From: Apoda limacodes
Taxonomy: Eukaryota > Arthropoda > Insecta > Lepidoptera > Limacodidae
Reading direction: 5' to 3'
Assembly: GCA_946406115.1 (NCBI GenBank)
Contig: OX291543.1
Span: forward strand, 34,932,815 to 34,996,814
Length of the DNA: 64,000 nt
In this document: in pieces, positions 32,902-43,880 of the stretch
Layout of the letters: each line of letters starts with the position of its first letter
How positions within the stretch are numbered: the first letter of the stretch is position 1
Notes under the pieces: model-generated
Told to the model about the DNA's origin: nothing
Database searches by the model: none
The model's input: only the letters and a program-made list of their open reading frames with translations
Program-made: the position numbers and the translations under genes

Positions 32902-33250
32902 TAGCTGAATTAATGAAATCATTCCTTACTATATGAACCAAAGCTTTACATACTTCAGGTACAGTTTCTGATATAAGCTGTGGTGGAAGCAAATATTCAA
33001 AGTCCACCGTTGACATACGAGTGAATTTCTTAAATTCGCCACTGGGTTGAGAATGTAATTCAGATAACTGCTTCTCCATAGAAAGTCTGAAATTAATTTT
33101 ATATAATTCATAAAGACAGTTCTAATCACATACTAAGTCAATTCAAAAATTCACTACAGAAGCAAACATACCTTGATCGGTTACGATGTATTTCAGTCAT
33201 CCACCATCTTCTTTTTTCCAACGCTTTCTAATAACTTTCTTGTTTTGGAC
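32902..33250 (-). pseudogene. Harbinger transposase, N-terminal exons
   Basis: Two minus-strand exons are visible. The first ends RRWWMTEIHRNRS at a good donor (ag|gtatgt, 33172/33171). The second, after acceptor ttcag (33087), reads SGEFKKFTRMSTVDFEYLL, the typical N-terminal block, and closes at a possible donor (gctaa|gtaaaa near 32902). Between this exon and the catalytic exon (32079) lies the BESS exon of the accessory gene on the opposite strand. Confidence 0.7.
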
Positions 33251-33351
33251 GTCTAAATAGTAATATGTTGCCACAGCAAACAAAGTTTCATGTGAATGTG
33301 GAGAGCACGATTTTGCCGTGAATTCACGGCACTAATGTAGAGCTGCCTTTA

Positions 33352-33985
33352 TGGTTATTAAAATAGACAAAATTTAGTATAATGAATGTTTGTCTGCCTT
33401 CTTATTTTGATAGTCAACTTGGGTAATAACTAGGCGTTTAGTAAGCAATTCTTGAGTTCTTTTTGACATAACATATGATTATTACTCAGTCATAATTATA
33501 ATGATTACCTGAAAGTATCGTAAAGTGTTTCCCTGTAGCCCTTCTGTTTGTTGGCACTTTTTACTACAAAGGCGAAAATGCTCGTTATCGGCTACGAACG
33601 CAGCGTGTAGCATGCGCTGCCGCTGATTGTGTTAGTTCTGATAATTTTACAAAATATTGATAAAAAAAATATTTACGAAATCAACATTAACTAAAGTAAG
33701 TATCTATCTGTCAACATTTTTTAATTAGCACACTATGTAATCAACAAACATAAAATTATCACAATGTTTTTCTTTTAATAAACCCAAAATATAATCAACA
33801 AAATTCAATATAACATTATCATCTATCAATGGCATTGTTATTTTTAAATTGAAACAAAATACAACCATCAAATATCCTCATTTATGCATGACATTATTGT
33901 CTTATTCTTATTACAAAATATTATACATTAATCAACAAATATAAAATCCAGCGGTAAGGAAGTTTCTTAACCTAATTGTTGCCGG
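33352..33985. other. Intergenic, unassigned
   Basis: AT-rich DNA between two DNA-transposon relics. No recognisable coding or repeat structure. Confidence 0.3.
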
Positions 33986-33989
33986 TTTT

Positions 33990-34425
33990 TTGGGCTCATT
34001 CATACTTGTCAGATGTACCCGCTTTACGGAGCAACTCTTTTTGGGACTTCACGTACATGTAAAACTCAATGCATGTCATCTTATAATACTCTGAACTGTC
34101 CCCACAGCGAGCTGGTTCCTCTGCTAGGTTATCACTGAAAATGCCCGCTCCACATGTGCATATCATTAAAGAGTTAAATTTATCGCGATTATGTTAACTG
34201 TATAATGTGACACTGTTAACGTAAATTCGTGAAACATGAACGGACCAGTGTCAGTGCTTACGTAGTTAGAGCGCGTTTATTGTAGGTATATTACTGTTTA
34301 CCAAGTCCAGCCCTTAACTATGATTTTTAAACCGGGACAATTCGCTTATCGGCCGGGACGCTGAGACACCATGCTTCAAACCGGGACATGTCCCGGCGTA
34401 CCGGGACGTATGGCAACCCTAATAT
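33990..34425 (-). mobile_element. hAT transposon relic: dimerisation domain and terminal region
   Basis: On the minus strand at about 34180-34000 the sequence keeps the C-terminal hAT pattern in broken frames: HVERAFSVI followed by RNQLAV, then EFYMYVKSQKELL and a SDKY ending. At 34325-34422 several ccgggac words lead to ccgggacgtatggcaaccct, whose complement agggttgccatacgtcccgg resembles a hAT terminal inverted repeat with subterminal motifs. No matching opposite end was found, so the element is truncated. Confidence 0.55.
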
Positions 34426-34854
34426 AATACCATGGGTATATCGACATTTTAGGAGATAGCATAATATAATTAATTAGAGATTAAATTTAATAAGCGTTAA
34501 AAGCTTCATTTGCACTAAGATCCGTTGTGGCTATTCACATTCTTGTTAATAACTTTACTGCCAAATAATGTCTATTAAAATGTTATTTTAATTGTTGTTA
34601 TTTTTAGTTTATCCTCATTATTATTTGAATTTAAATTGTCATGTTGATTTTAAATAATTAAATGACGTTACTACGAGTTCTGATATTTTATTTTACTTTT
34701 ACCAAAAGGCCAGTCTCGACCAAATTACCAAAAAGTCTGCCAAGTGATGACTTTTGCCAATAGTAGTAGAGATAAAATCAGTGGATTAAGTTGATGTTTG
34801 TTAACCATTGTGTATATCTGAAGAATTTAGTAAAAACTATGCACACGTAAGGTC

Positions 34855-34995
34855 CTCTCTCTACCATCGTACCGCTAGCCACCGTGAGGGAGTCCATCCT
34901 CACACCTCAAGCCTAGTTAGTCACGCACAATGTTCAGCAGTACGCAAGTAATGCTCCTGGAGTAGCAAGCGTCCATAGGCTGCGGTGACTGCTTA
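34855..34995 (+). mobile_element. Family-A LINE 3' fragment
   Basis: Words follow the order of the family-A C-terminal region with internal losses: tctaccatcgtaccgctagc, gagggagtccatcctcacac, then gcaagcgtccataggctgcg and gtgactgcttaac. It is strongly decayed and lacks a poly-A run. Confidence 0.65.
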
Positions 34996-36565
34996 ACTGC
35001 TTAACACATAATGTTATTTGCCGATTGTTTATTTGTCACCTTGGTATATTGAAACAAAGAACTAAACGGATGATGATATACTCACACTTCCCACTTATCG
35101 GCACAAGTCTATACCTACTTACTAAGAAGAATGTTTGCGTTTACGCACAAGGCACCCACACGGGCGCGTTAATTATAGAGCATACTGGGTGCGAAATAGG
35201 CTAAAAAGCCAATTCTGTAATACTTACGATGATGGAAAGGAAAAAAGTAAAAATTAATTATAATTTATAATAAATTACAATGAGACGAATTTTTTCCATA
35301 CTTCATAAATATTTCTTACCGAAATTACTACATTATTACTCTTCTAGTACCTATCTTCCAAATCCTACTTTAAAATGTAAGGGACTAATATTACGGCGGC
35401 ACAAAAACCAAATCCAAACGCACGCACTTATATATTCATTCATAATTTACGGTTGCGACGCGATGCGTAAAATTATATTACGTAAGAGAGCAGTCAGTGT
35501 GAGACGAAACTATAAATTTCGACTGTCTCTCTTTCGCGACTTTTTCGCTGCGTTGCGCCTTGGGTTCAAAGACCATTATGGTTAGGTTGATGTGTAGGTA
35601 AATCAAATTATTGGCGCCCAAAATAGGTACATACCTAAAACTCCTTGCTACAGAAAATGTATTAAGATTGGCTATTACAAAAGGTAGTCGACAAAGCCCG
35701 TGGTATGCCACCACTATGAACAAAATCGTTTGCACTTGTGCGCTCGCCGGCTGCGCTAGCTCTGCCCATAAGGCGTTGACGAAATTATTCATAAACCTGT
35801 TTGTTATCTTTAAATAATGCATCGTTTATTTTAAAAATAAGTAGAATGCTTCTTATTCTAGGTTCGTCAATTTCTAGAGTTCATAGTTATGTTTCTCTAT
35901 CATTTAATAGCAGCATATATGTGTTAAAACATTGAACGGAGTAACTACGTAATTTTGTTGGTTGTTTGGTAGTAAATATTATAAATGCAACGTTAATTTG
36001 TTTAAAATTACGCACTACAGGCCAAAAGGGCTTATAGATTTGTTTTATATTAAAAACTCATGAAAAAAGAAAACATACGAAACGAGAAACATCATCTTTG
36101 ACTACTTAAAGCTGCCATTAAAAAATACCAACCAAATTAATCGACAAGTATTGTTTTATTGGTCTGTAACAAAAAAATGTTACCTACGGTCTATCTAAAA
36201 AAGTTGTGAATAGATTAAGTCCACAATATTTTGTAGTTAAAGTATCTATTCGATAGTTCCAGACGTCCACTAGCGCCGCCAATTAATATTTTTATTTTCC
36301 TCTTTGTGCAAAGCGAATTTCAAAAATGTAACCATATTAATTTTTAAATTTACGCGTGCCATTTCTAATTTAAAATAGTAAAACGGGATTAAACACGTTG
36401 TTGTTTGGCACAATACCTTATTTTTCAATTAGGGAGTAATATGTATTTTTTAAACCAAGCTAAAAGTGAATAAAAAAAATATTCAAATGTCCGGTTTCAA
36501 AGCTCCAAAATCCGGGGTTTTTACGCTTCCGGTCCTGGGCGGCAGGTTTTAGAGATGGCAGCCCT
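34996..36565. other. Intergenic, unassigned
   Basis: Contains two overlapping open frames on opposite strands (35280-35585 + and 35478-35822 -) without recognisable motifs. At 36480-36560 a patch with cggtttcaaagctcc, ccggggtttttacg and gatggcagccct resembles a hAT-type terminal region, like the one near 34400. Otherwise AT-rich. Confidence 0.3.
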
Positions 36566-36568
36566 AGC

Positions 36569-38008
36569 TTGGTAGGGAAATATTGGTATTATGGTAATGG
36601 TATTATATTTTCTCTATTTTAAATTTAAATTATTTAAGGGTTTTAATTAAGTAATCTTAATCATAAATCACAGACTTCTATTCTATATGAATATCACGCT
36701 AAGCTATTGTGAAAAATCGAAGTAAAATACTCTCATACAATGGTAAGGCAAATTGCAATTTTACGAACGCGATTTCTTGCTAATTTTCGTTTAACGAGCG
36801 TTGGCCCAAACCCTGTAGATAAGTTTTAGATTGCAAATGGTGACCTTTTTAATCTGTTATACATTTATATCATTTTATACATTTTTTACAAAAATATTTC
36901 TACGTTTTCAAATATTAATATAAGTATTTTTTCAACTAAATATAATAATAAAAATAATATAAGTATTTTCTAAACTAAGTATTCAAATATAATACTGGTA
37001 TTTATTTAAAACCTTCTCATATTCGACTAGTTACTAATTTGAAGTGATTCGAAGTAAATTTTTGTAATGGTATATAATATATGATAAGATTTGCAATGAG
37101 TTTCTTATTTATATTCTGCCAGAAATATAAGCAAGTATCTTATTAAAAAAAACCGGTTCATTAAATTGGTTTTGAAAGTTGATACAGACATAATCTTTTT
37201 TAAAAAATAAATAACAATTGGTGTATAAATAATTTACGATATAACGAATACTGCCGTAATATTTTGGTAATTAACAATACGAACACATAGATATATGATA
37301 TTCGCATAAGCGAATAATTAAAGAGAATATAACAGTGAAATTCATCAATTAGTATGTCTGTTAATAACACTATACTTAAGATAAGATAGATAAGATAACA
37401 GACTTAAGATAAATTCGCTTTAAGAAGGATGGCTTCTAATTTTTTTCAGTAGTGACAAAAAATAATGAAATTTGTGATACACTAGTGAATAGGTCCGATT
37501 GTAAAGGCTGGCTAAAAGTACAACAATGTAATTTTAAAATTACAGCCGAGGCGATATTGCTTAACAAGAAAGCATAGGCTGTAATTATCAAAGCGCACGT
37601 ATGTCTTACGATTTTTTATAAGGAAATAAATAAAACTCGGACTTTCTTAAACGAATAGATTAATAGTTAATAACAATAATTTAGTTTCAACTTACTTTTA
37701 TTACCAAATATCGGCAATTCGGATCTTCTTTTAGGAAGTATAACAGACTAATCTGTAATAGATTAAAAAGGTCGATTTTGCAATCCAAAACTTATCCACA
37801 GGGTTTGGGCCAACGCACGTTCGACGAAAATCACTGTATAAGAGAATTTTACTTCGATTTTTCACAATGGCTTAGCGTGATATTCATAAAGAATAGAAGT
37901 CTGTGATTTAATTGTTGTTGTTCAAACTGTTTGTTGATTAAGATTACCTAATTAAAACCCTTAAATAAAAGAAAATAGACAAAATATAATACAATTTTTT
38001 CCTACCAA
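36569..38008. mobile_element. Foldback element with about 270-295-bp inverted repeats
   Basis: The left arm (36569 to about 36862) and right arm (about 37738 to 38008) are inverted copies. Matching blocks include ttggtagg at the tips, ttaagggttttaatta, ggtaatcttaatca-type words, aaatcacagacttctattct, atgaatatcacgctaagc, ttgtgaaaaatcgaagtaaa, gttggcccaaaccctgt and gacctttttaatct. The about 880-bp centre is AT-rich with no recognised gene. No target duplication is clear. Class unknown; long-TIR MITE or foldback is the descriptive name. Confidence 0.85.
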
Positions 38009-39590
38009 CGGTGGCTGATAGTGCGCACTGCTCAGTGGTTTCATGCGTATCATAATTATGCTACACGTATCATTATTCAGGCATGCGTATAATGTTAAAT
38101 AGCATTTCCATTATTATACGCCAAAGTATCATAATGTTCCCATTCACCATTTTAGGCAAAGACAAAATCGGCAAAAAATATTACTGATGTACATAATTAT
38201 TTAATGCATTTTTCTTTGGCGTACATAACAATCTACCTACAATAGACGCAGAATTTGATGTAAAATTAAAAATTAAGTACCTACCCATGAATTCACAGTT
38301 GTGCCAACACTGCGACGCAAGGAACTCTTCCGTTTATTCTAGCCAAGTAAGAAAAACAACAAAAACGATAATAGAAACGTCAGTATCCGATCAAATATGT
38401 AAGTTGCACATTACTTGGCGAAGCTACACATTACATATAACTTCTTAACTGTCGCTTTTATGCATACATAGCTAAAGCCCGTTATGTCTCAAATAGCTTG
38501 TCTTTTGAGCGGCGTTGCTTTTTTATTGCAAATACTGCATGAATTATCGGAAGGATTTCAATTCCGATAGTGATTTCTGATATTTGGTTTCTAAGATCAG
38601 AAGTGCAAATATTTGAAATAAAGTTAGATTAGATACGAAAAGAAAAATATTTTACACCAATCTCTTTTAATATTTAACATAAGAAACACAATATCACTAC
38701 TTTGGTGATTAAGCTATGATAAATAACATAAAATTTAAAGCAATTTAATAAAAGATATTCAAAAACATTTGTCATATTATGTGACTTACTAATATGTTTC
38801 ATTGGAAGTTTTACCCATAAGGGACATGTCAGGCAGGCGAATGACCGGGTGTGTAAGCGTTCATTAGGAAAGGCCTATGTCGAATAGTAGACTGCTACAG
38901 GCTGGATTGGTGATGTGATTTACCCGTCTTACAAGGCACCTTGCCTTAAGTCGGATGCGCTAACCCCATTAACAAAATCTTATTTCTAAATCAGACTACT
39001 CAAAAATATTACAATAAATAAGTTTATGTTTCACTTACGTGTTATAATACTTATAGTCTGAACCTACATGTTAAAAATCATAGACATATTTCTATTTATT
39101 GTCTACTACTCATTATTTTTGAAATAAACTCTGAATTAACTTTAATTACATAATCAACAAATAAACAAGATAATTAAATTATGTATGCTTTAATATTTAT
39201 CTATCTATTAGAAAACGAACGTTTCGTAGAAACTCCGCACTCCTACTTTTATTCTACTATTAAAATAAAAGAAACTCAAACTTAACTAAGATAAAATAAT
39301 AAACAGTCGGAATCAAATGTAATAAAACTACTTATTTACTAAAATTATTTACATGGTTCATCAAGAATAACTTGATTGAGTATTCTTAAAAATGTTAAGG
39401 CGTTTTTTTATAAATCTGAAGGTAAAATTCAAACGAAACTAGAAACACGCTTACTTTTAACACTGCTTGGTAAAACTAGTAAAAGAAACGTGCCTGTCTG
39501 TATGAGATACACTAATTTCCCACACGGAATATACTATTCTAGAGACTCCGGCCATTTAATTCGGGCACAGAAATGTGACAAATTTGAGAA
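38009..39590. other. Intergenic with an RTE-like 3' tail fragment
   Basis: At 38868-38905, aggaaaggcctatgtcgaat then agtagactgctacaggctg resembles the 3' end of RTE-type LINEs common in Lepidoptera. The rest is AT-rich and unassigned; a 101-codon plus frame at 39376-39681 is not recognisable and partly overlaps the repeat that follows. Confidence 0.35.
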
Positions 39591-39599
39591 GTCGCGAGA

Positions 39600-39805
39600 A
39601 AAAAAGTCTGGAAACATCTGCTTTAAAGATTTTACAAAAATAGCGCAAAATACTCAACCTCCTTTCATGGGTATTTGGTAATACCCGTGGTATAGATAAT
39701 TTTGTAGCAAAACGCTAAATATCAACATTAGATTTTGCTACCAAAAGTTAATGAAACCCGAACCGCTTAATATTCTGCTAAGAAGTATTTAAATGGAATG
39801 CGGCC
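39600..39805 (+). repeat. MITE-like repeat, partial relative of 40308-40778
   Basis: Shares in order agcgcaaa-tac, catgggtat, ttgtagcaaaacgct, caacattagattttgctac, aaccgct-a and ctgctaa-aagta with 40600-40778, including a related right end. A matching left end was not located. Confidence 0.55.
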
Positions 39806-40307
39806 AATCACTGACAAGTTTTCCCACGGGAATAAATAAGATAGAACATAAAAATTCATGCCGTGACAATGAAATAACAAAATTAAATGAGTTAAATAAT
39901 TTTGACAAGCCGATGCCATAGTTTTTGAGTTGGCATCTAACATCCGAGGCACTACTTGAATGCGCTGCGAACGGTATTTGTATCTCTTTTAAATACACGT
40001 AAAATAGCATTAGAATGACGAGCACTGTTTACAGTTACTTGTTCAACCTATTGTGATCCATCTAGAGTAACAGCGTAGATGTTCACTTTATCTTTGAAAT
40101 AAACTACGAAACAATCAGTCTGAAATACTCAAAAATATTGATGCGTTTTGTATAGTTAATTACGCAGTGGATCACTACAGTAGTGATCCGCTGCTAAGTG
40201 CAGTGCTGTGGAACGTATTTTGAGTTAAAATAAGGTTTTGCTGCTTAATTGCAACGCTGCTTAGAAGGAACAACGTCTAATATGCCATAATAGCTTATAT
40301 ATTTATA

Positions 40308-40778
40308 GGGCGTTCCTTCTGAACCGCGTTGAAATTTAATAGTAAAACCTGATTTTAGCACCAACTAACCGTTCCGTCTAAGCGCACCTAATAATTTCAG
40401 CGGCGCTATTATTTTAAAAACGAAACACGTTTCGCATCATTTTTTGACAGATTAGTGTGTGTATATGTTTGAGTATTTTATTTTGTTTTTTGTAGATAAT
40501 AAATATATGTAGTTCATAATAAATAAATAAACTTATCTTTAAAAAAACAACGTTATAACAATTTTTCTCAAAAGAATTCACTTCTTATTTGACAGCTGTC
40601 AAAAAGTAGCGCAAAGTACCTACCTCCCGCCATGGGTATCTAATCCTAATCCATAGCAACATTTCGTAGCAAAACCGCTCAGACAGAGCGCTAAAAGTCA
40701 ACACTAGATTTTGCTACGAGTAGCATGAAACGCAAACCGCTAACAATTTCTGCTAAAAAGTAGCCAGATGGAACACCC
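40308..40778. mobile_element. MITE with 14-16-bp TIRs and TA target duplication
   Basis: The left end, gggcgttccttctg, and right end, which reads gggtgttccatctg on the opposite strand, are flanked by TA on both sides (40306-40307 and 40779-40780). TA duplication suggests a Tc1/mariner-type mobiliser. No coding capacity. It ends about 175 bp upstream of the scaffold gene's ATG, so it may lie in that gene's promoter region. Confidence 0.6.
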
Positions 40779-40954
40779 TAATAGATGGCCATAATACTTT
40801 TCTTCAAGTTTTTTTTTTGAGTTGGCAACAACGGTTGTTTTGAAGAGTTTGAAGTTTGTATTTGAAAAAGATCATCGCGTCGTCGCCTTGACAACGATTT
40901 ACGATATTTTTAAAGATTTGCAACTGATTCTACATACTATGTATTTATTAAACT

Positions 40955-40999
40955 ATGGATGATTCTGAAAAATCTAAACCACATACATCTGAAAATACG
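40955..40999 (+). CDS. Pericentrin/AKAP9-like scaffold gene, exon 1 (residues 1-15)
   Basis: ATG at 40955 opens 15 codons (MDDSEKSKPHTSENT) ending at donor acg|gtaaga. Phase 0 matches exon 2, where the frame is open from the acceptor. The upstream about 120 bases are free of obvious repeats and could be the 5' untranslated region. I chose this start because exon 2 has no in-frame ATG close to its 5' end, and this short acidic exon joins it cleanly. It is inferred from splice signals and phase only. Confidence 0.65.
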
Positions 41000-41246
41000 G
41001 TAAGATGTGTGTGTTACCTATTTTAGTCGAGAAGACATGATACAATTTTGCTATGTTTATATTCGTCGCGATGATAAAAATAGTACTGAAATGCATAACA
41101 CTTGCCCATGTTTTATAGTCTGCCAAGTATTGATTGAATAGTTCCTTTATAGCAGTGATTATGTCTTAAGTCTTAGGGATAAGTGGTTGCAGATGAATTG
41201 TCAGTAGAAAGTATCATTCATAGCTTTCTTTTTTGTTTATTTTTAG

Positions 41247-42305
41247 AACTTTCTTCCGGATGTCGTACATTTCCAACAGATCGTTGCTGTTAACATAGTT
41301 TTGCCCCTTGAATCGGAAACTGACGAAGATCAGAATATTCAATGTGAATATTCACCACAAAAAAATGTTGAAGACACAAGTGGAACAGAGTCCATATCCG
41401 AGCAGATCCCTTCAAAAATGGAATATTCCATCACAGCATCTGAAAAAACTTCAAATAGTCACAAAACTCAATATCTTCCCTTGGAAGAAGATGAGAAAGG
41501 TTCTGAAAGTAGTCAAGTAAATATCCCTTTACCAACTAGTGAAAATCCAAGTAAACTGAGTATGTCTTGGCCTGTTGATGTTAATATAACGTCAGATATA
41601 ATTCACATTAGTAAAGAAAGTCCTGTTAATTTAGCCCTGTCTTCTGATGTGTCAAAAGATGACGATGCAAATGAACTGATATCTCAGATTTTACCTGAGG
41701 GATCTCTTAGTAGTGAATGTCCAAATCCCAATGAAGAATCTAAAAGATGTAAACTTTCTAATGATGATGTGTGTATTGAAGAATCCTGTACATCAGAGCA
41801 TGTTGATGAAGGAAAATCACTTAAAAGTGAAAGCTCAGGGTCTGAAGAGATTATTAAACTAGATATCAGGGGCCAAGGTGTTCCTAAATTGCCAGCTGCA
41901 CAGATTATATTTGGCCCTCCCCCTGAAGGCAGTACTGTTATTGACACCAATGTTGAACCAATACCAGTTTTCCAGACATTATTGTCTCCTTTTCTAGTTG
42001 GATGTGGTAAAAGAGTCACAGTTAAAAAGGTAGGGGATCCTAATGTTCAGAAGGATTTAGAAGAACTATCACCAAATGTTTCTGGTGAAGTATCACCAGA
42101 TAAATATAGTTCATTAAGTGGTAAAAGTGATCAAAACAATCTACTCATTGAAGAAGTAAATGCTGATAATGATACAAAAGAGAAAGTATCTGACTTGGAT
42201 AAAGAGCATGCTTCATGTGCTCATAAATCTGTCCCTTATGATGAGACTACTCCATTTAGTACTCTGACAGAATACAAAACAATATGTGAGGACTATCATG
42301 TGAAG
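41247..42305 (+). CDS. Pericentrin/AKAP9-like scaffold gene, exon 2 (residues 16-368)
   Basis: The exon follows a pyrimidine-rich acceptor (tttatttttag) and stays open for 353 codons to donor gtgaag|gtattg. The product is acidic and Ser/Glu-rich, low in hydrophobic residues and probably disordered. One more ordered-looking segment, KLPAAQIIFGPPPEG (about residue 214), is Pro-rich. The last residues, LTEYKTICEDYHVK, begin the coiled coil that continues in exon 3. No catalytic domain is visible. Disordered acidic N-terminal regions are usual in large centrosomal scaffolds, but this part alone would not identify the family. If the downstream intron were retained, the frame would end 22 codons later (stop 42369-42371). 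Confidence 0.8.
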
Positions 42306-43484
42306 GTATTGACCATATTTTGTATCAGGGTGTGCCTGCTTGGTGTATTGGCTTGGTTTGCTGCACTATAGTTATTCTTTTAATGGCATGCTATATAAGT
42401 ACTACCAATTGATCTACTGATAATTTGTTATTGCTATGTTTTGTTTCTTTGTGCCCTTAACTTTATTAAATGATGTTCTTTTTAAATGTTATAGTACTAA
42501 CTTATAGTTAATAGTTGTTTTAGTTTATAACAATGCTGAATACTTTCATTGCATGCAGAAATACCATAGGGAAACTAAGCCACATATTAGTCAATAGTGC
42601 ATTTTAAATTTGAGGCATAGGGTGATAGAAGTAGTTTTACAAAAATGTTTTTATGTTCCTATACTTCCATAAGTTATTAATTACTCAATATACAATACTA
42701 ACTCAGTTTATAAATATCCTTGTCCCTTGATCATAGACTTGGCACTTAAACATTGATGATGCAATAGAAACTTCAAAAGAATTATATCTCAGTTTTGATA
42801 ACAGACCAAGAAAAAAACAAATTTACATTTAATATAAAATACTTGGGTTATTGCCCTTAATCTTTCATATAGTACATAGTTACACCATAAAACTGCACTT
42901 AGGCAGTAATTTTTGTTATTGGCACAAATAACATCTTTTAAATCTTTATTAGCACTGGTTGTTCTGCACTACCAAAATCATAACATACATAATAACTTCC
43001 CTAAAGTGAGGGTTAAGAAGTTGATTTTGATCTTTTGAGGTGGACTGTTTTTCACAGAAACAGTTTCAACAAACTTACTTAGGTTCTCATTAATTATCAG
43101 ATTTTGTGTACTACTATAATTCTGAATAGCAAGCAAGAATCCAGCACTGATTCTTGTGCATAATTTATACTAAACCATTAAATAGTAAAATTAGGTTGAC
43201 TAAGGTTTTGTGACATAACAAATTGTAACAAAAATCTTGCCTGCCCACTAAATAAAATCTAAAGTAAACTTATAAATCAAGTAACACAATAACTAACAAA
43301 GTTGATTATTTGATCTCAATAAAATTATTAATCAAACACTGCCATTTTCACACTTGATCAGTTTTTTTTTTTATAATTATTGGTTTTAAATGTCCTTTAC
43401 TTTATAACACTATTTTTGTAACAAAAAGAATCAAATCCAAGTTGGACTTCAAACTGACTGTTAAAAAAATATATTTCTTTTTAT

Positions 43485-43665
43485 TACACACGGCACCATC
43501 TGGTCCCAAACTAAGTAAAGCTTGTACTATGGACACCAGACAATGGATACAAATACACATACTTATACTTATACCGTATAAGAAAAAAACACAAAATAAA
43601 TGTTATTACATAAATCAAATTGGGGATCGAAACTATGCCCCATTTTCAGCAGGTAGGTAATTTCT
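43485..43665 (+). repeat. Short interspersed repeat of the 'cacggcaccatctggtcc' type
   Basis: Opens cacacggcaccatctggtcc and aaactaagtaaagcttgtac, then ends with tggggatcgaaactatgccc and cattttcagcag. This resembles a family seen in many lepidopteran introns (from memory of such sequences, not a search). Confidence 0.5.
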
Positions 43666-43734
43666 CAGTGACCCACTTTTTTTATTCAATACTATTAATA
43701 AATTTTAATTTTTATCTTTATATATATAATTCTA

Positions 43735-43880
43735 GTGTATATGTGTATGTCACTGTACTCCTTCAAACAGTTGGAACGATTTGAATGAAGTTGGCACCCT
43801 GGATGGTTTAGATTGACAAATCAGCCCGGCAGATGGCACTGCAGTCGGTTACATGCAGGACAACGTCTGCCCGGTCAGCT
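43735..43880 (+). repeat. Single dispersed unit of the 17.1-kb minisatellite core
   Basis: Contains tgtatgtcactgtactcctt, ggatggtttagattgacaaa, cccggcagatggcactgcag and tcggt in the order seen in the tandem array at 17110-17670. Confidence 0.6.

Larger units (their letters stand above)
31200..33348. mobile_element. PIF/Harbinger DNA transposon, decayed, TTA target duplication
   Basis: The ends are inverted repeats: left tggcggctccacattagtgc (31200 on) and right, on the opposite strand, aggcagctctacattagtgc, extending about 26 bp to ccgtgaa. They are flanked by TTA on both sides (31197-31199 and 33349-33351), the signature target duplication of PIF/Harbinger. Inside are a DDE transposase on the minus strand and a MADF-BESS protein on the plus strand, the two-gene content expected for the superfamily. 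Both genes have lost parts. Confidence 0.9.

Noticed and set aside
35280..35822. Overlapping 101- and 114-codon frames on opposite strands
   Set aside because: No recognisable residues, no splice context; likely chance openness.
39376..39681. 101-codon plus frame
   Set aside because: Its 3' part overlaps the MITE-like repeat at 39600; no family features.
41684..42019. 111-codon minus frame opposite scaffold exon 2
   Set aside because: It is antisense to a long open exon with matching splice phases; no domain is visible.
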